Shown: positions 1-9,492, counted from the first letter of the stretch. The stretch is 64,000 bases of DNA from Lysobacter sp. A03 (GCF_000855665.1 NZ_JXSS01000002.1:1-64000), one strand, 5' to 3'. Notes: generated by a model from the letters alone, not told the origin. Numbers and translations: made by a program.

Positions 1-714
1 GCCGAAGCTGCGTTGCGCGCGGGCGTGGGACTGGTTGACGTCGTTACCCGGGATGCCCACGTCGGGCCACTGCTGAACCGGCTGCCGGAGGCCATGGTCC
101 ACGGCGACGACAACGACAACGGCAGGGCCCCGTCAGGGCTGGACGCGCTGATCAGCGAAGCATCCGCCATCGTGGCAGGCCCGGGACTGGGTCAGGGCGC
201 GTGGGGCCGGGAACGGCTGCGCGCGATCTTCGCCTCCGGCCTGCCAGTCGTGCTGGATGCGGATGCCTTGAACCTGATTGCCGCCGGTTTCGTCCCGGCC
301 CCTGCCAACGCCGTACTCACGCCGCATCCGGGCGAGGCGGCGCGACTGCTTCAGACCGCAATCACTGATGTGCAGCGCGACCGCTTCGCCGCGGCGCGTG
401 CGATCGCCTTGCGCTACCAGGCGGTGGTGGTGCTCAAGGGGGCCGGCACGATCGTCTCCGACCCGTCCGGAGCCGTCAGCCTCATCGATGCCGGCAATCC
501 CGGCATGGCCGTCGGTGGCATGGGCGATGTGCTGAGCGGGGTCATCGGCGCGCTGCTGGCGCAGGGGCTCGCGCAGTCGGACGCCGCAGCCTGCGGTGCG
601 CTGTTGCAGTCGGTCGCCGGGGATTCCGCGGCTGAAGAGGGCGGCGAGCGCGGTCTGCTGCCGAGTGACCTCATGCGCTGGCTGCGATGCCACGCCAACC
701 CTGGAGGCCGTTGA
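1..714 (+). CDS. nnrD: ADP-dependent NAD(P)H-hydrate dehydratase, C-terminal part (5' end outside window)
   Basis: This is the YjeF C-terminal (ribokinase-like) domain. It dehydrates the S form of hydrated NAD(P)H using ADP or ATP, as a metabolite-repair enzyme. Visible family motifs are TPHPGEAARLL, VLKGAGT and the nucleotide-binding segment NPGMAVGGMGDVLSG. The frame is open at base 1, so the start, and in the usual bifunctional form the N-terminal epimerase domain, lie upstream. The stop overlaps the ATG of tsaE by one base, which suggests translational coupling. The nnrD-tsaE-amidase-mutL order matches the nnr-tsaE-amiB-mutL order of E. coli. Confidence 0.93.
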   Translation, partial: AEAALRAGVGLVDVVTRDAHVGPLLNRLPEAMVHGDDNDNGRAPSGLDALISEASAIVAGPGLGQGAWGRERLRAIFASGLPVVLDADALNLIAAGFVPAPANAVLTPHPGEAARLLQTAITDVQRDRFAAARAIALRYQAVVVLKGAGTIVSDPSGAVSLIDAGNPGMAVGGMGDVLSGVIGALLAQGLAQSDAAACGALLQSVAGDSAAEEGGERGLLPSDLMRWLRCHANPGGR

Positions 715-1190
715 TGCAGGTCTTCGCGCTCGTCGACAGCCGCTGGACGGATCGTCTGGGACAGGCCCTTGCACGGACCCGCCCCGAGCATGCGGTAGTT
801 CACCTGGAGGGGGATCTGGGTGCCGGCAAGTCGACCCTGGCCCGTGCGCTGCTGCGAGAGCTGGGCGTGCACGGCGCCATCCGCAGCCCGACCTACACCC
901 TGGTCGAGCGCTACCCGCTGGCCGGGGGCGGCGAGGCGTGGCACCTGGATCTGTACCGAATCGGCGATCCGGCCGAGCTGGAATACCTCGGCCTGGACAG
1001 CGCGGATGTAACCCTGTGGCTGGTGGAATGGGCGGATCGGGGCCGTGGCGGTCTGCCACCGGCGGACCTCCAGGTCCAGCTGGAGGTCGAAGGTGACGGA
1101 CGCCGCGCCCGACTTTCCGCGCACACCAACGCCGGGACGGCGTGGCTGCAGCGTCTCTCGCAGGACAACGAAATCACCGCCGACTCCTGA
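714..1190 (+). CDS. tsaE: tRNA threonylcarbamoyladenosine biosynthesis ATPase TsaE
   Basis: TsaE is the P-loop ATPase partner of TsaB and TsaD in making t6A at position 37 of ANN-decoding tRNAs. The 158-residue product has the Walker A motif GDLGAGKST near its N-terminus, then the family blocks RSPTYTLVE, HLDLYR and LVEWADR. I chose the ATG at 714 because it overlaps the nnrD stop (TGATG arrangement) and leaves a normal N-terminus. An upstream in-frame start at 687 would lie inside nnrD. Cytoplasmic. Confidence 0.95.
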   Translation: MQVFALVDSRWTDRLGQALARTRPEHAVVHLEGDLGAGKSTLARALLRELGVHGAIRSPTYTLVERYPLAGGGEAWHLDLYRIGDPAELEYLGLDSADVTLWLVEWADRGRGGLPPADLQVQLEVEGDGRRARLSAHTNAGTAWLQRLSQDNEITADS

Positions 1191-1278
1191 ACCTTTTGGC
1201 AGGAAGATGCGGCAGGTGTCGGATTAATAAGGGAAAAAGTGCTTGCAATAGCGTGATCGCGATGGTTGACTAGCCGGC

Positions 1279-2811
1279 ATGCGAGTCCAATCCCCCAGCC
1301 TCCGCCGCCTCCTGCTCGGCTCTACGTTGATCGCCGCCTGCGCGGGCGCGGCGGTGCATGCCAGTGAAATCAAGGGCCTGCATCTCAATGCGGGCGCCAC
1401 CGGCACCCGTGCGGAGATCGCGCTGGATGCGCCAGGGGAGTTCAAGGTCATCAGCCTTGCCGGCCCGGATCGCCTGGTGATCGACATGCCGGCGTCTTCC
1501 GTTTCGCCCACGCTGTCGGTTCCGGCAGGTACCGGCGTCGTGAAGTCGGTACGCACCGGCAAGCCGGTCCCGGGGACGGCGCGCGTGGTGTTCGACCTCT
1601 CGCAGACTATTACGGCGCTCAAGCCGCGCATTGAGCAAAGCGGCAGTGGCCCCGTGTTGGTGGTGGAGTGGCCGGGGGATGGCGCTCCGACCTCCGTACC
1701 GGGGGCTGCGGTTGCGGCTTCACCGGCTCCGGCGCAGCCGGCGGGAGGGGACTCAACCGCCGCCGCCGCGCAGATGATGGCAGCGGTAGCCGCGCCGGCG
1801 ACGACTCCGGTAGATACCGCGGCCTCCGCTGAAGCCACCAGCCGACTCATCTCGCAGATTGCCGCGGCCAATGCCGCCACCTCGGCCAGGGAACTCGCGA
1901 ACCGGCCTTCGCCACAGACTGCCGCGATGCCGAGCATGGTCGCAGTCGCTCCCGCCCCAGCGCGTGCGACTCCGCCGCCCCCAGCGTCGGTGCCGCCTGC
2001 TGCGACTGCGCCGGTCAAGACGATCCAGCAGGTCATGCAGGGCCAAGGCATGCGCCCGTTGGTAATCGCGATCGATCCCGGCCATGGCGGCCAGGATCCG
2101 GGGGCGATCGGCAAGGGCGGCACGCGCGAGAAGGACGTGGTACTGGCGATCAGCAAGGAGTTGGCCCGGCAGATCAACGCCACTCCCGGGCTGAAGGCCT
2201 ACATGACCCGCGAGCACGACGTGTTCATCCCATTGAACAAGCGCGCCGCCCTGGCTCGGGCGGCCAAGGCCGACATGTTTATCTCCATCCACGCCGACGC
2301 GGCCGAGAACCGCAGTGCGGACGGCTCATCGGTGTACGTGCTTTCGCTGCGCGGCGCGTCTTCGCAGCGCGCCCGCTGGCTGGCGGACAAGGAAAACTCC
2401 GCCGACCTGATCGGTGGAGCGCGCATGTCGGCCAACACGACGCTGGCCTCCGTGCTGCTCGACCTTACCCAGAGCGGGCACATGAAGGCATCGGAAGACG
2501 CGGCAGGGCAGATCCTTGATGGCCTCAAGCGTGTGGGCAATGTCCACAAGCCGAGCATCGAGCGGGCCAACTTCGCCGTTCTGCGGACCTCGGACATGCC
2601 GGCAATGCTGGTCGAGACCGCCTTTATTTCCAACGCAACCGAAGAGATCCGGCTCAAGGATCCCGCGTTTCAGCGCAAAGTTGCCAGCGCTGTCCTGGAC
2701 GGTGTCAACACCTTCTTCACCCGTCAGCCGCCGCCGGGCACGATGTTCGCTGCCCGAGCCGCGGCACTGGAAACCGCATCCGCATCGATCACCGCCGGCG
2801 GAAGTCCCTGA
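1279..2811 (+). CDS. N-acetylmuramoyl-L-alanine amidase with AMIN domain (AmiB/AmiC type)
   Basis: Periplasmic zinc amidase that cleaves the amide bond between MurNAc and the stem peptide, typically for daughter-cell separation. It has an N-terminal signal sequence (about residues 1-28), an AMIN domain (about 30-130), an Ala/Pro-rich linker (about 135-250) and an Amidase_3 catalytic domain (about 258-485). Zinc and catalytic motifs seen are DPGHGG (H269), E284, SIHADA and MLVETAF. At 510 residues it lacks the C-terminal LysM of E. coli AmiB and so looks like AmiC by architecture, although its place between tsaE and mutL is that of amiB. AMIN domains usually direct septal localisation. Confidence 0.93.
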   Translation: MRVQSPSLRRLLLGSTLIAACAGAAVHASEIKGLHLNAGATGTRAEIALDAPGEFKVISLAGPDRLVIDMPASSVSPTLSVPAGTGVVKSVRTGKPVPGTARVVFDLSQTITALKPRIEQSGSGPVLVVEWPGDGAPTSVPGAAVAASPAPAQPAGGDSTAAAAQMMAAVAAPATTPVDTAASAEATSRLISQIAAANAATSARELANRPSPQTAAMPSMVAVAPAPARATPPPPASVPPAATAPVKTIQQVMQGQGMRPLVIAIDPGHGGQDPGAIGKGGTREKDVVLAISKELARQINATPGLKAYMTREHDVFIPLNKRAALARAAKADMFISIHADAAENRSADGSSVYVLSLRGASSQRARWLADKENSADLIGGARMSANTTLASVLLDLTQSGHMKASEDAAGQILDGLKRVGNVHKPSIERANFAVLRTSDMPAMLVETAFISNATEEIRLKDPAFQRKVASAVLDGVNTFFTRQPPPGTMFAARAAALETASASITAGGSP

Positions 2812-2910
2812 CCAGGTGATGTTGCGCCGGGTGCAGGTAATTTCCTGACTCAGTGGTACAGCCCGCGTTCGCTATGATGGCCGGTCAGTCTTGCCAGGAC
2901 CTGCCGCCCC

Positions 2911-4782
2911 GTGTCGATACGCCCGCTCCCCGATACCCTGATCAACCAGATTGCCGCCGGCGAGGTCGTCGAGAGGCCGGCATCGGTGGTCAAGGAGCTG
3001 GTCGAGAATGCACTCGACTCGGGCGCGCGTCGGATCGACATTGATCTGGAGGAGGGCGGGGCAAGGTTGATCCGGGTGCGCGACGACGGCTCCGGTATCG
3101 GCCCCGGGGAACTGCCATTGGCGGTGTCCCGCCATGCCACGAGCAAGATCGCTTCCCTGGACGATCTCGAGGGCGTGCTGACCCTGGGCTTCCGTGGCGA
3201 GGCGCTGCCCTCGATCGCCTCGGTCAGCCGCTTCGTGATGACCTCGCGCCCTGCCGACGCCCAGCACGGTGCCTCGTTGGAAGTCGGCGGTGGCCAGGTG
3301 GGAAACGTCGCGCCCAAGGCGCATCCGGTCGGAACCACGGTCGAGGTTCGCGATCTGTTCTTCAACGTCCCCGCGCGGCGCAAGTTCCTGCGCGCGGAGC
3401 GCACCGAGTTGTCGCATATCGAGGAATGGCTGCGGCAACTGGCGCTGGCGCGCCCGGACGTCGAGCTACGCGTGTCACACAACGGCAAGCCGTCGCGGCG
3501 CTGGAAGGGTGACACCGACATGCTGGACAAGGCCGGTCTGTCGGATCTGCGCCTGCACGAGACCCTGGGCGAGGAGTTTGCCAACAACGCCATCGCCGTC
3601 GACCACAGCGGCGCCGGGTTGCGCCTGCACGGCTGGATAGCCGAGCCCTCCTACAACCGGGCCTCCACCGACCAGCAGTACCTTTACTGCAACGGCCGCG
3701 CGATCCGCGATCGCAGCGTCGCCCATGCGGTCAAGCAGGCGTATTCGGACGTGCTGTTCCACGGCAGGCAGCCGGCCTACGTGCTGTTTCTCGAGCTGGA
3801 TCCCCGGCGGGTCGATGTCAACGTGCACCCGGCAAAGCACGAGGTGCGGTTCCGCGATTCGCGGCTCATCCACGACTTTGTCTTTAGGACGTTGCAGTCG
3901 GTGCTGGCGGCTACGCGTGCCGGCCAGCCGGCCGCGCTGCACGGAATACAGCACGCAGAGCACCTGGGTGGACCGGACCCCAGCGGGGGCGCATCGCAAC
4001 AGGGGAACGCGTACCCCTGGCACCGCTCGCAGTCGCCGCTTGGGCTGCAGGTGGCCGATCAGCGCGCGGGGCTGGCGCAACTCTACGGTGCGTCGCCTTC
4101 AGCAGCGCGATCCGACGGCGCCTCACCTGACAGTCCCGCCACTGCGGGTCACCACTCACTGCCATCGAGCAGTGAAGCCACACTGCCGCCACTGGGTTAC
4201 GCCATCGCCCAGTTGCACGGCATCTACATTCTTGCCGAGAGCAGTGCCGGCTTGATTGTGGTGGACATGCACGCCGCCCACGAGCGCATCGGCTACGAGA
4301 AGCTCAAGCGGGCGCATGACGGCGAAGGACTGCGGACCCAACCGCTGCTGGTCCCGGCGACCCTGGCGGTGTCCGAGCGAGAGGCGGAGGTCGCCGAGCG
4401 CGAGGCGGAAGTGCTTGCCACTCTCGGGTTCGAGGTCACCCGCTCGGGACCACAATCGGTGACGATGCGCTCGGTACCCGCGCTGCTGGCGCACGGGGAC
4501 GTGGAGGCGCTGCTCCGCGACGTGCTGACCGATCTGCGCGAACACGGCGGCGCGTCGCCGCTGGGGGGCATCCGCGTGTCCGCGGCCCGCGACGAGCTGC
4601 TTTCCACGATGGCCTGCCATGGCGCGGTGCGCGCGAACCGGCGGCTCACGGTGCCCGAGATGAATGCTTTGCTGCGTGAGATGGAAATCACCGAGCGCTC
4701 AGGCCAGTGCAACCACGGCCGACCGACCTGGGCGCATTTCAGCCTGCCCGAGATCGACCGCTGGTTCCTGCGAGGACGTTGA
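2911..4782 (+). CDS. mutL: DNA mismatch repair protein MutL
   Basis: GHKL-ATPase that couples MutS mismatch recognition to strand removal. The N-terminal ATPase motifs are present ([30 protein letters not shown]). A low-complexity linker covers about residues 345-425, followed by the dimerisation domain. That domain carries the metal/endonuclease set: D452[11 protein letters not shown]463, ACHG at 568-571 and C600-NHGRP. This points to a nicking MutL rather than an E. coli-type MutL that relies on MutH. The GTG start at 2911 leads directly into the conserved [19 protein letters not shown] block. 623 residues is normal for the family. Confidence 0.97.
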   Translation: MSIRPLPDTLINQIAAGEVVERPASVVKELVENALDSGARRIDIDLEEGGARLIRVRDDGSGIGPGELPLAVSRHATSKIASLDDLEGVLTLGFRGEALPSIASVSRFVMTSRPADAQHGASLEVGGGQVGNVAPKAHPVGTTVEVRDLFFNVPARRKFLRAERTELSHIEEWLRQLALARPDVELRVSHNGKPSRRWKGDTDMLDKAGLSDLRLHETLGEEFANNAIAVDHSGAGLRLHGWIAEPSYNRASTDQQYLYCNGRAIRDRSVAHAVKQAYSDVLFHGRQPAYVLFLELDPRRVDVNVHPAKHEVRFRDSRLIHDFVFRTLQSVLAATRAGQPAALHGIQHAEHLGGPDPSGGASQQGNAYPWHRSQSPLGLQVADQRAGLAQLYGASPSAARSDGASPDSPATAGHHSLPSSSEATLPPLGYAIAQLHGIYILAESSAGLIVVDMHAAHERIGYEKLKRAHDGEGLRTQPLLVPATLAVSEREAEVAEREAEVLATLGFEVTRSGPQSVTMRSVPALLAHGDVEALLRDVLTDLREHGGASPLGGIRVSAARDELLSTMACHGAVRANRRLTVPEMNALLREMEITERSGQCNHGRPTWAHFSLPEIDRWFLRGR

Positions 4783-4783
4783 G

Positions 4784-5758
4784 ATGAACCACGTACCGGG
4801 GCATCGCACTTCCCTCGCTGCGCTTGCGCTGGTCGCAGGTCTTCTGTTCGCCCTGGCTGCCTGCGATGGCAACCGACTTTTCAACGCCAAACAGGAGCCC
4901 GATGTGGCTGCGCAAGAAATCGATTTCGATGCCGACCAGCAATCCTGGCGCGCGCAGCGCCGCGCCGCGCTCGTGGCGCCGGATGGCTGGACCACCCTGG
5001 TTGGCCTGCATTGGATCACCCCCGGAGCGCACTACGTGGGCAGCAACCCCGGCAACGGCATCCAGCTCTCGATGGGCCCGGCGCATCTGGGCATGCTGGA
5101 CCTCCGCAACGGCCAGGTGCGCTTTGTTCCCGAGTCCGGCGGCGACTCGAGCATTGACGGTGTGCCAGTCAAGGGCTCTGTCGTCCTGCGAAGTGACGAC
5201 GACCCCGCCGGCCCGAGCGTGCTCGGTTTTGATGGTGGCCGAGGACAGGCGACGGTGATCCTGCGTGACCAGCGCCACGCCCTGCGCGTGCGTCACGCGG
5301 ATGCGCCGACCAGGACGGGTTTCGGCACACTGGAGTACTGGCCCGCCGACCAGGACTGGGTGGTCAGCGGTCGATTCATTCCGCATCCACCGGGACAGAC
5401 CATCGAGATCGCCAACATCATTGGTACCTTTGACGCGATGGCAAATCCGGGCTCGGTGGAGTTCGAACGCAGCGGCGAGCGCTACCGGCTGGAGGCCATT
5501 GACGACGGCAGCGGTGGGCTGTTCGTGGTGTTCGCGGACGCTACCAATGGTCACGGCAGCTACGGCGCGGGCCGCTTCCTGGACGCGCCGATGCCGGATG
5601 CCGACGATGGCGTGCTGTTGGACTTCAACCGCGCCTACAGCCCGCCGTGCGCCTTCTCCGACTTTGCGACCTGTCCGTTGCCGCCGCCACAGAACCGTCT
5701 CGATCTGGCCGTGACCGCAGGTGAAAAGCTCTACGTGCCGAGTACCTCGTCCAGATGA
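4784..5758 (+). CDS. DUF1684 domain lipoprotein
   Basis: Predicted lipoprotein of 324 residues. A hydrophobic signal ends in the lipobox LAAC with Cys27, and the rest matches the DUF1684 pattern (opening with FDADQQSW and DGWTTLVGLHW, closing with a Cys-rich segment near NRAYSPPCAF). The biochemical role of the family is unknown to me. The ATG at 4784 is one base after the mutL stop, and its end overlaps the next gene by 4 bases, so mutL, this gene and the TraB-like gene probably share a transcript. The upstream in-frame extension (from 4664) lies inside mutL and was discarded. Confidence 0.82.
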   Translation: MNHVPGHRTSLAALALVAGLLFALAACDGNRLFNAKQEPDVAAQEIDFDADQQSWRAQRRAALVAPDGWTTLVGLHWITPGAHYVGSNPGNGIQLSMGPAHLGMLDLRNGQVRFVPESGGDSSIDGVPVKGSVVLRSDDDPAGPSVLGFDGGRGQATVILRDQRHALRVRHADAPTRTGFGTLEYWPADQDWVVSGRFIPHPPGQTIEIANIIGTFDAMANPGSVEFERSGERYRLEAIDDGSGGLFVVFADATNGHGSYGAGRFLDAPMPDADDGVLLDFNRAYSPPCAFSDFATCPLPPPQNRLDLAVTAGEKLYVPSTSSR

Positions 5759-6822
5759 CCCGTCGCCGGATCCGGGAAACCCCCATGCGCAGGACCAAAG
5801 TCCTGATTGCCAGCCTCGTGCTGCTGTGCGGCACCGCTCTCGCGGTTGTCGCGCCCGACCGCTGGACATCCACCGACAGCGCCGACAGTACGCAAGCACC
5901 GCTGGCGCAGGTCGAGACCCCGGCGTACGTACCGCCGGTGCCGCTGCTGTGGAAGGTGTCGGACCGGAACAATGCGGTGTACCTGCTTGGCTCGATCCAT
6001 CTGCTCAGGGAAGACGACTACCCGTTGTCGGCCGATATCGATGCGGCTTTCGACGATGCCGCCCGGATCGTATTTGAGGTCTCCCCGGACGAGTTGGGAA
6101 GCCCCGCGGCCAGCGCGAGCTTCAGGGACGCGGCCAACCTGTCCGAAGGCCGCACCCTGTCGGATCTGATCTCGCCGCGGCTGCGCGAGAAGCTGGATCG
6201 ACTCCTGGCCCGCCAGGGTGGATCGCTGGACCAGGTCAACCGGTACAGCCCGTGGTTCGTGAACCTGTCCCTGATGCTGGGCCTTTCGCACTCACTCGGT
6301 TTCAGCCCCGAACTGGGCGTGGATCAGCACCTCATGCAGCGTGCTGAGGAGGCGGGTAAACCCACCGCTGGCCTGGAGACGATCGACGATCAGTTGCGCG
6401 CCCTGGCCGACTCGCCGATTGCCGAACAGGTGCTCGGGCTGGAGGACTTCCTCGACCGTCCCCAGGAAATGCCGGGCGAACTCGCCGATCTGCACGAGGC
6501 GTGGCGGGCGGGCGACGTGCCGGGACTGGAAGCGATCGCGCTCACCGAGATGATGACGAAGACACCGCGCACGTACCAGTTGGTGAACGTGGACCGCAAT
6601 CAGGCGTGGCTGCCGCTGCTGCGGAAAATGCTCGACGGGCGTGGCCGGGACAACGTGCTGGTCGTGGTTGGAGCGATGCATCTACTCGGTGACGACGGGT
6701 TGCTCGCATTGCTTGGGCAGGCCGGTTACACGGTGGAGCGCATCTGCAGCGCGTGCGGCACCCTCGAGGATCCCGCGCTTGAGGATGCTGGGGAACCGGT
6801 CAGCCTTCCGATCGGATCCTGA
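5755..6822 (+). CDS. TraB/GumN-family protein with signal sequence
   Basis: A hydrophobic N-terminal segment is followed by a TraB/GumN (Tiki-like) domain. The opening motif LLGSIHLL (about residue 80) and the closing motif VVVGAMHLLGDDGLL (about residue 305) carry the conserved Gx2H pairs of this putative metalloprotease superfamily. The substrate is unknown. The start at 5755 overlaps the previous stop (ATGA). An internal ATG at 5785 would give a shorter, more typical signal peptide (MRRTK then a hydrophobic core) and is a real alternative. The 3' end overlaps the convergent ferredoxin gene by 23 bases. Confidence 0.8.
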   Translation: MTRRRIRETPMRRTKVLIASLVLLCGTALAVVAPDRWTSTDSADSTQAPLAQVETPAYVPPVPLLWKVSDRNNAVYLLGSIHLLREDDYPLSADIDAAFDDAARIVFEVSPDELGSPAASASFRDAANLSEGRTLSDLISPRLREKLDRLLARQGGSLDQVNRYSPWFVNLSLMLGLSHSLGFSPELGVDQHLMQRAEEAGKPTAGLETIDDQLRALADSPIAEQVLGLEDFLDRPQEMPGELADLHEAWRAGDVPGLEAIALTEMMTKTPRTYQLVNVDRNQAWLPLLRKMLDGRGRDNVLVVVGAMHLLGDDGLLALLGQAGYTVERICSACGTLEDPALEDAGEPVSLPIGS

Positions 6823-7258
6823 GCTCCAGCGGCCGGTCGCCGCTCATCATGTCTATGCAATCCACGGGGCACGCCGGAACGCACAGCTCGCACCCGGTGC
6901 AAAGCGACGCCAGCACCGTGTGCATGTGTTTGGCACCGCCGATGATCGCGTCCACCGGGCAGGCCTGAATGCACTTGGTACAGCCGATGCAGTCCTCCTC
7001 GATCACCAGCGCGACCAGGCCCGGATTGCAGTCGCCGCGGCGGCGGTCAAAGGGCACAGGGCGCGTGCCGAGCGCAAGGGCCAGCGCCAGCGCACCGGCG
7101 TCACCACCGGGCGGGCAGCGATCGGTCTCCGCCTCTCCCAGCGCCATCGCCTCAGCGTATGGCCGGCAACCCGCATAGCCGCACTGCCCGCACTGCGTCT
7201 GGGGCAGCAGGCGGTCGAGGCGCTCGGTCAGGCGTTCGGTGTCGTCCGGCGGCTGCAT
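6800..7258 (-). CDS. rnfB: RnfB/RsxB-like ferredoxin, no membrane anchor
   Basis: Iron-sulphur protein of 152 residues. It has a four-cysteine [4Fe-4S] module (C23, C26, C31, C48) like the Fes domain of RnfB, then two ferredoxin-type clusters (C90/93/96/100 and C120/123/126/130). It lacks the N-terminal transmembrane helix of full RnfB, and no other rnf/rsx gene is in the window, so it is probably a soluble electron carrier. The redox partner is unknown. The ATG at 7258 is 4 bases after the metG stop, giving a metG-rnfB unit. The upstream in-frame extension falls inside metG. Confidence 0.85.
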   Translation of the reverse strand: MQPPDDTERLTERLDRLLPQTQCGQCGYAGCRPYAEAMALGEAETDRCPPGGDAGALALALALGTRPVPFDRRRGDCNPGLVALVIEEDCIGCTKCIQACPVDAIIGGAKHMHTVLASLCTGCELCVPACPVDCIDMMSGDRPLELRIRSEG

Positions 7259-7262
7259 CGAA

Positions 7263-9344
7263 TCACCGCACCGGCATTCCTGCGCTGGCGCCGCTGTCTG
7301 TACCCAGCAGGGCGAGGGCGCCGGCATCGAAGCCCGCCGACAGGATCATGCCTTCGCTCATGCCGAAGCGCATCTTGCGTGGCGCCAGGTTGGCAATGAA
7401 CACCACGTTGCGTCCGACCAGCGCGTCCGGGTCGTCGTAGCTGGCGCGGATGCCGGAGAAGATCTGCCTCTGGCCGAGCTCGCCAGCATCCAGCAGGAAG
7501 CGCAGCAATTTGTCGGAGCCCTCGACAAACCCGCACTCCAGCACCTTGCCGACCCTGAGATCAAGTTTTGCGAAATCGTCGATGCCGATGATCGGGGTCG
7601 ACAATTCGGCAGGGTCGGACCCGGTTGCCGATGGCGTGGTGGCGGCAGGCACGGCCGGCGTGGGCTTGGACGTGGCGGGAGCAGCGGTTGGCTGCAGGGA
7701 TTCCTTGCTGGCGTCGGTCATGGCGTCAATGAGCTTCGGGTCGATTCGGGTGAACAGAGGGGTATAGGGCTGGATCCGGTGCGCGGTAAGCGGCGCGGCG
7801 AGGTCGTCCCAGTGGGCGATCGGCGCGTTCAGGAACGTTTCGGCCTGGGCAGTGACGCGCGGCAGCACCGGCTTGAGCGCTGCGTTGAGCACGCGGAACA
7901 GGTTCAGTCCCTGGCTGCACACGGCCTGCAACTGCGCGTCGGCGCCTTCCTGCTTGGCGATCACCCACGGCTTGTGGTCATCGATGTAGCGGTTGGCCTC
8001 GTCGGCCAGCGCCATGGTCAGGCGCAGCGCGGTGGCGGCCTCATTGCGTTGGTAGGCCGCTGCAATGGGTGCCAGCTGCTCGACGAAGCGGACGTACATC
8101 GCCGGGTCCGGCAGGCTGTCAGCCAGCATGCCGTCGAAGCGCTTGCTGATGAAGCCCGCGCATCGGCTGGCCAGATTGACGAACTTGCCGACGATGTCGG
8201 CGTTCACCCGCGCGGTGAAGTCGCCCAGGTTGAGGTCCACGTCGTCGACGCCACCCGACGTCTTGGCAGCGAAGTAGTAACGCAGCGCCTCTGGATCCAG
8301 TCCCGCTTCCAGGTAGGTGCGGGCCATCACGAAGGTGCCGCGCGACTTGGACATCTTCGCACCGTCCACCGTCAGGTAACCGTTGACGTGCAGACGGGTC
8401 GGCGCACGGAATCCGGCGCCATGCAGCACCGCCGGCCAGAACAGGCCGTGGAAGTTGACGATGTCCTTGCCGATGAAGTGGTGCAGCTCGGCGGGGCTGT
8501 CGGGAGCGAGGTAGCTGTCGAAATCCAGTCCCTCGCGTTCACACAGGGCCTGGAAACTGGCCAGATAGCCGATCGGCGCGTCCAGCCAGACGTAGAAGTA
8601 CTTGCCCGGATGCCCGGGGATCTGGAAGCCGAAGTAGGGCGCATCGCGGGAAATGTCCCACGCGCGCAGTCCGCCCTCCGCGTCCAGCCATTCCTTCAAC
8701 TTGGCCTTGACCCCGGGATTGGCGACATCACCGCTCAGCCAATGACGCAGGAAATCGGTGAAATCACCGACTTCGAAAAAGAAGTGCTCCGACTCGCGCA
8801 GCTCCGGCTCGGCGCCGCTGACCACCGAACGCGGCTCCTTCAACTCGGTCGGGGAGTACGTCGCGCCGCAGCTCTCGCAGTTGTCGCCGTACTGGTCGGG
8901 CGTGCCGCAGTTGGGGCAGATGCCCTTGACGAAGCGGTCGGGCAGGAACATGCCGCGGACCGGGTCGTACAGCTGGGCGACAGAACGGCGCTGGATATGG
9001 CCGTTGGCATCCAGCTTGCGGTAGATGGCCTCGGTCAGTGCCTTGTTGCGCGGCGAATGGGTCGAGTCGTAGTGATCAAACGCCACGCCGAAGTCGGCGA
9101 AGTCGCGCTCATGACTGGCCTGGATCCCGGCGATATAGGCCTCGGGCGTGGTCCCGGCCTTCTCGGCCGCCAGCATGATCGGCGTTCCGTGGGTGTCGTC
9201 GGCGCAGACAAAATAGGCGGTGTTTCCTGCCAGCCGCTGGGCGCGGGAAAACACGTCGCCCTGGATGTAACCCACCAGATGGCCGAGGTGCAGCGGACCG
9301 TTGGCGTAGGGAAGGGCGCAGGTGACGACAAGCTCGCGGGACAT
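7263..9344 (-). CDS. metG: Methionyl-tRNA synthetase
   Basis: Class I synthetase of 693 residues that charges tRNA-Met and tRNA-fMet. It shows the HIGH-equivalent HLGH (residues 19-22), a zinc knuckle CPNC...CESC, the KMSKS loop (about residues 330-334), and a C-terminal EMAP-type tRNA-binding/dimerisation domain (about residues 590-693). The start at 9344 (MSRELVVTCALPYANGP) gives the canonical N-terminus. The frame stays open upstream to 9422, but without homology. metG lies divergent to mrp, as in E. coli, with a DUF2147 gene between them here. Confidence 0.97.
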   Translation of the reverse strand: MSRELVVTCALPYANGPLHLGHLVGYIQGDVFSRAQRLAGNTAYFVCADDTHGTPIMLAAEKAGTTPEAYIAGIQASHERDFADFGVAFDHYDSTHSPRNKALTEAIYRKLDANGHIQRRSVAQLYDPVRGMFLPDRFVKGICPNCGTPDQYGDNCESCGATYSPTELKEPRSVVSGAEPELRESEHFFFEVGDFTDFLRHWLSGDVANPGVKAKLKEWLDAEGGLRAWDISRDAPYFGFQIPGHPGKYFYVWLDAPIGYLASFQALCEREGLDFDSYLAPDSPAELHHFIGKDIVNFHGLFWPAVLHGAGFRAPTRLHVNGYLTVDGAKMSKSRGTFVMARTYLEAGLDPEALRYYFAAKTSGGVDDVDLNLGDFTARVNADIVGKFVNLASRCAGFISKRFDGMLADSLPDPAMYVRFVEQLAPIAAAYQRNEAATALRLTMALADEANRYIDDHKPWVIAKQEGADAQLQAVCSQGLNLFRVLNAALKPVLPRVTAQAETFLNAPIAHWDDLAAPLTAHRIQPYTPLFTRIDPKLIDAMTDASKESLQPTAAPATSKPTPAVPAATTPSATGSDPAELSTPIIGIDDFAKLDLRVGKVLECGFVEGSDKLLRFLLDAGELGQRQIFSGIRASYDDPDALVGRNVVFIANLAPRKMRFGMSEGMILSAGFDAGALALLGTDSGASAGMPVR

Positions 9345-9428
9345 GGATATGGCTGTAGCGAAGGAGCCGGTGAGTATCGCATGCGTCGCGGCGTCCATGA
9401 CCCGGCCGGCCCGGCTCACCATAAACGA

Positions 9429-9454
9429 CGACGGCCCGCATCAGCGGGCCGTCG
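9429..9454 (-). terminator. Hairpin terminator candidate after the DUF2147 gene
   Basis: Perfect 11-bp GC-rich stem (9429-9439 with 9444-9454) and an ATCA loop. Read on the minus strand it follows the DUF2147 stop and is followed by TCGTTTAT, a weak U-tract. It probably separates that gene from metG, whose start is about 85 bases further on. Confidence 0.6.
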
Positions 9455-9492
9455 GGGTGGCGTGTCAGGGCCTTCCTGGCGCGCGCACTCGC

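Noticed and set aside
1225-1271. AT-rich TAATAA and TTGACT near the amidase start as a promoter
   Set aside because: The elements are in the wrong order and spacing. TTGACT lies only 8 bases before the ATG.
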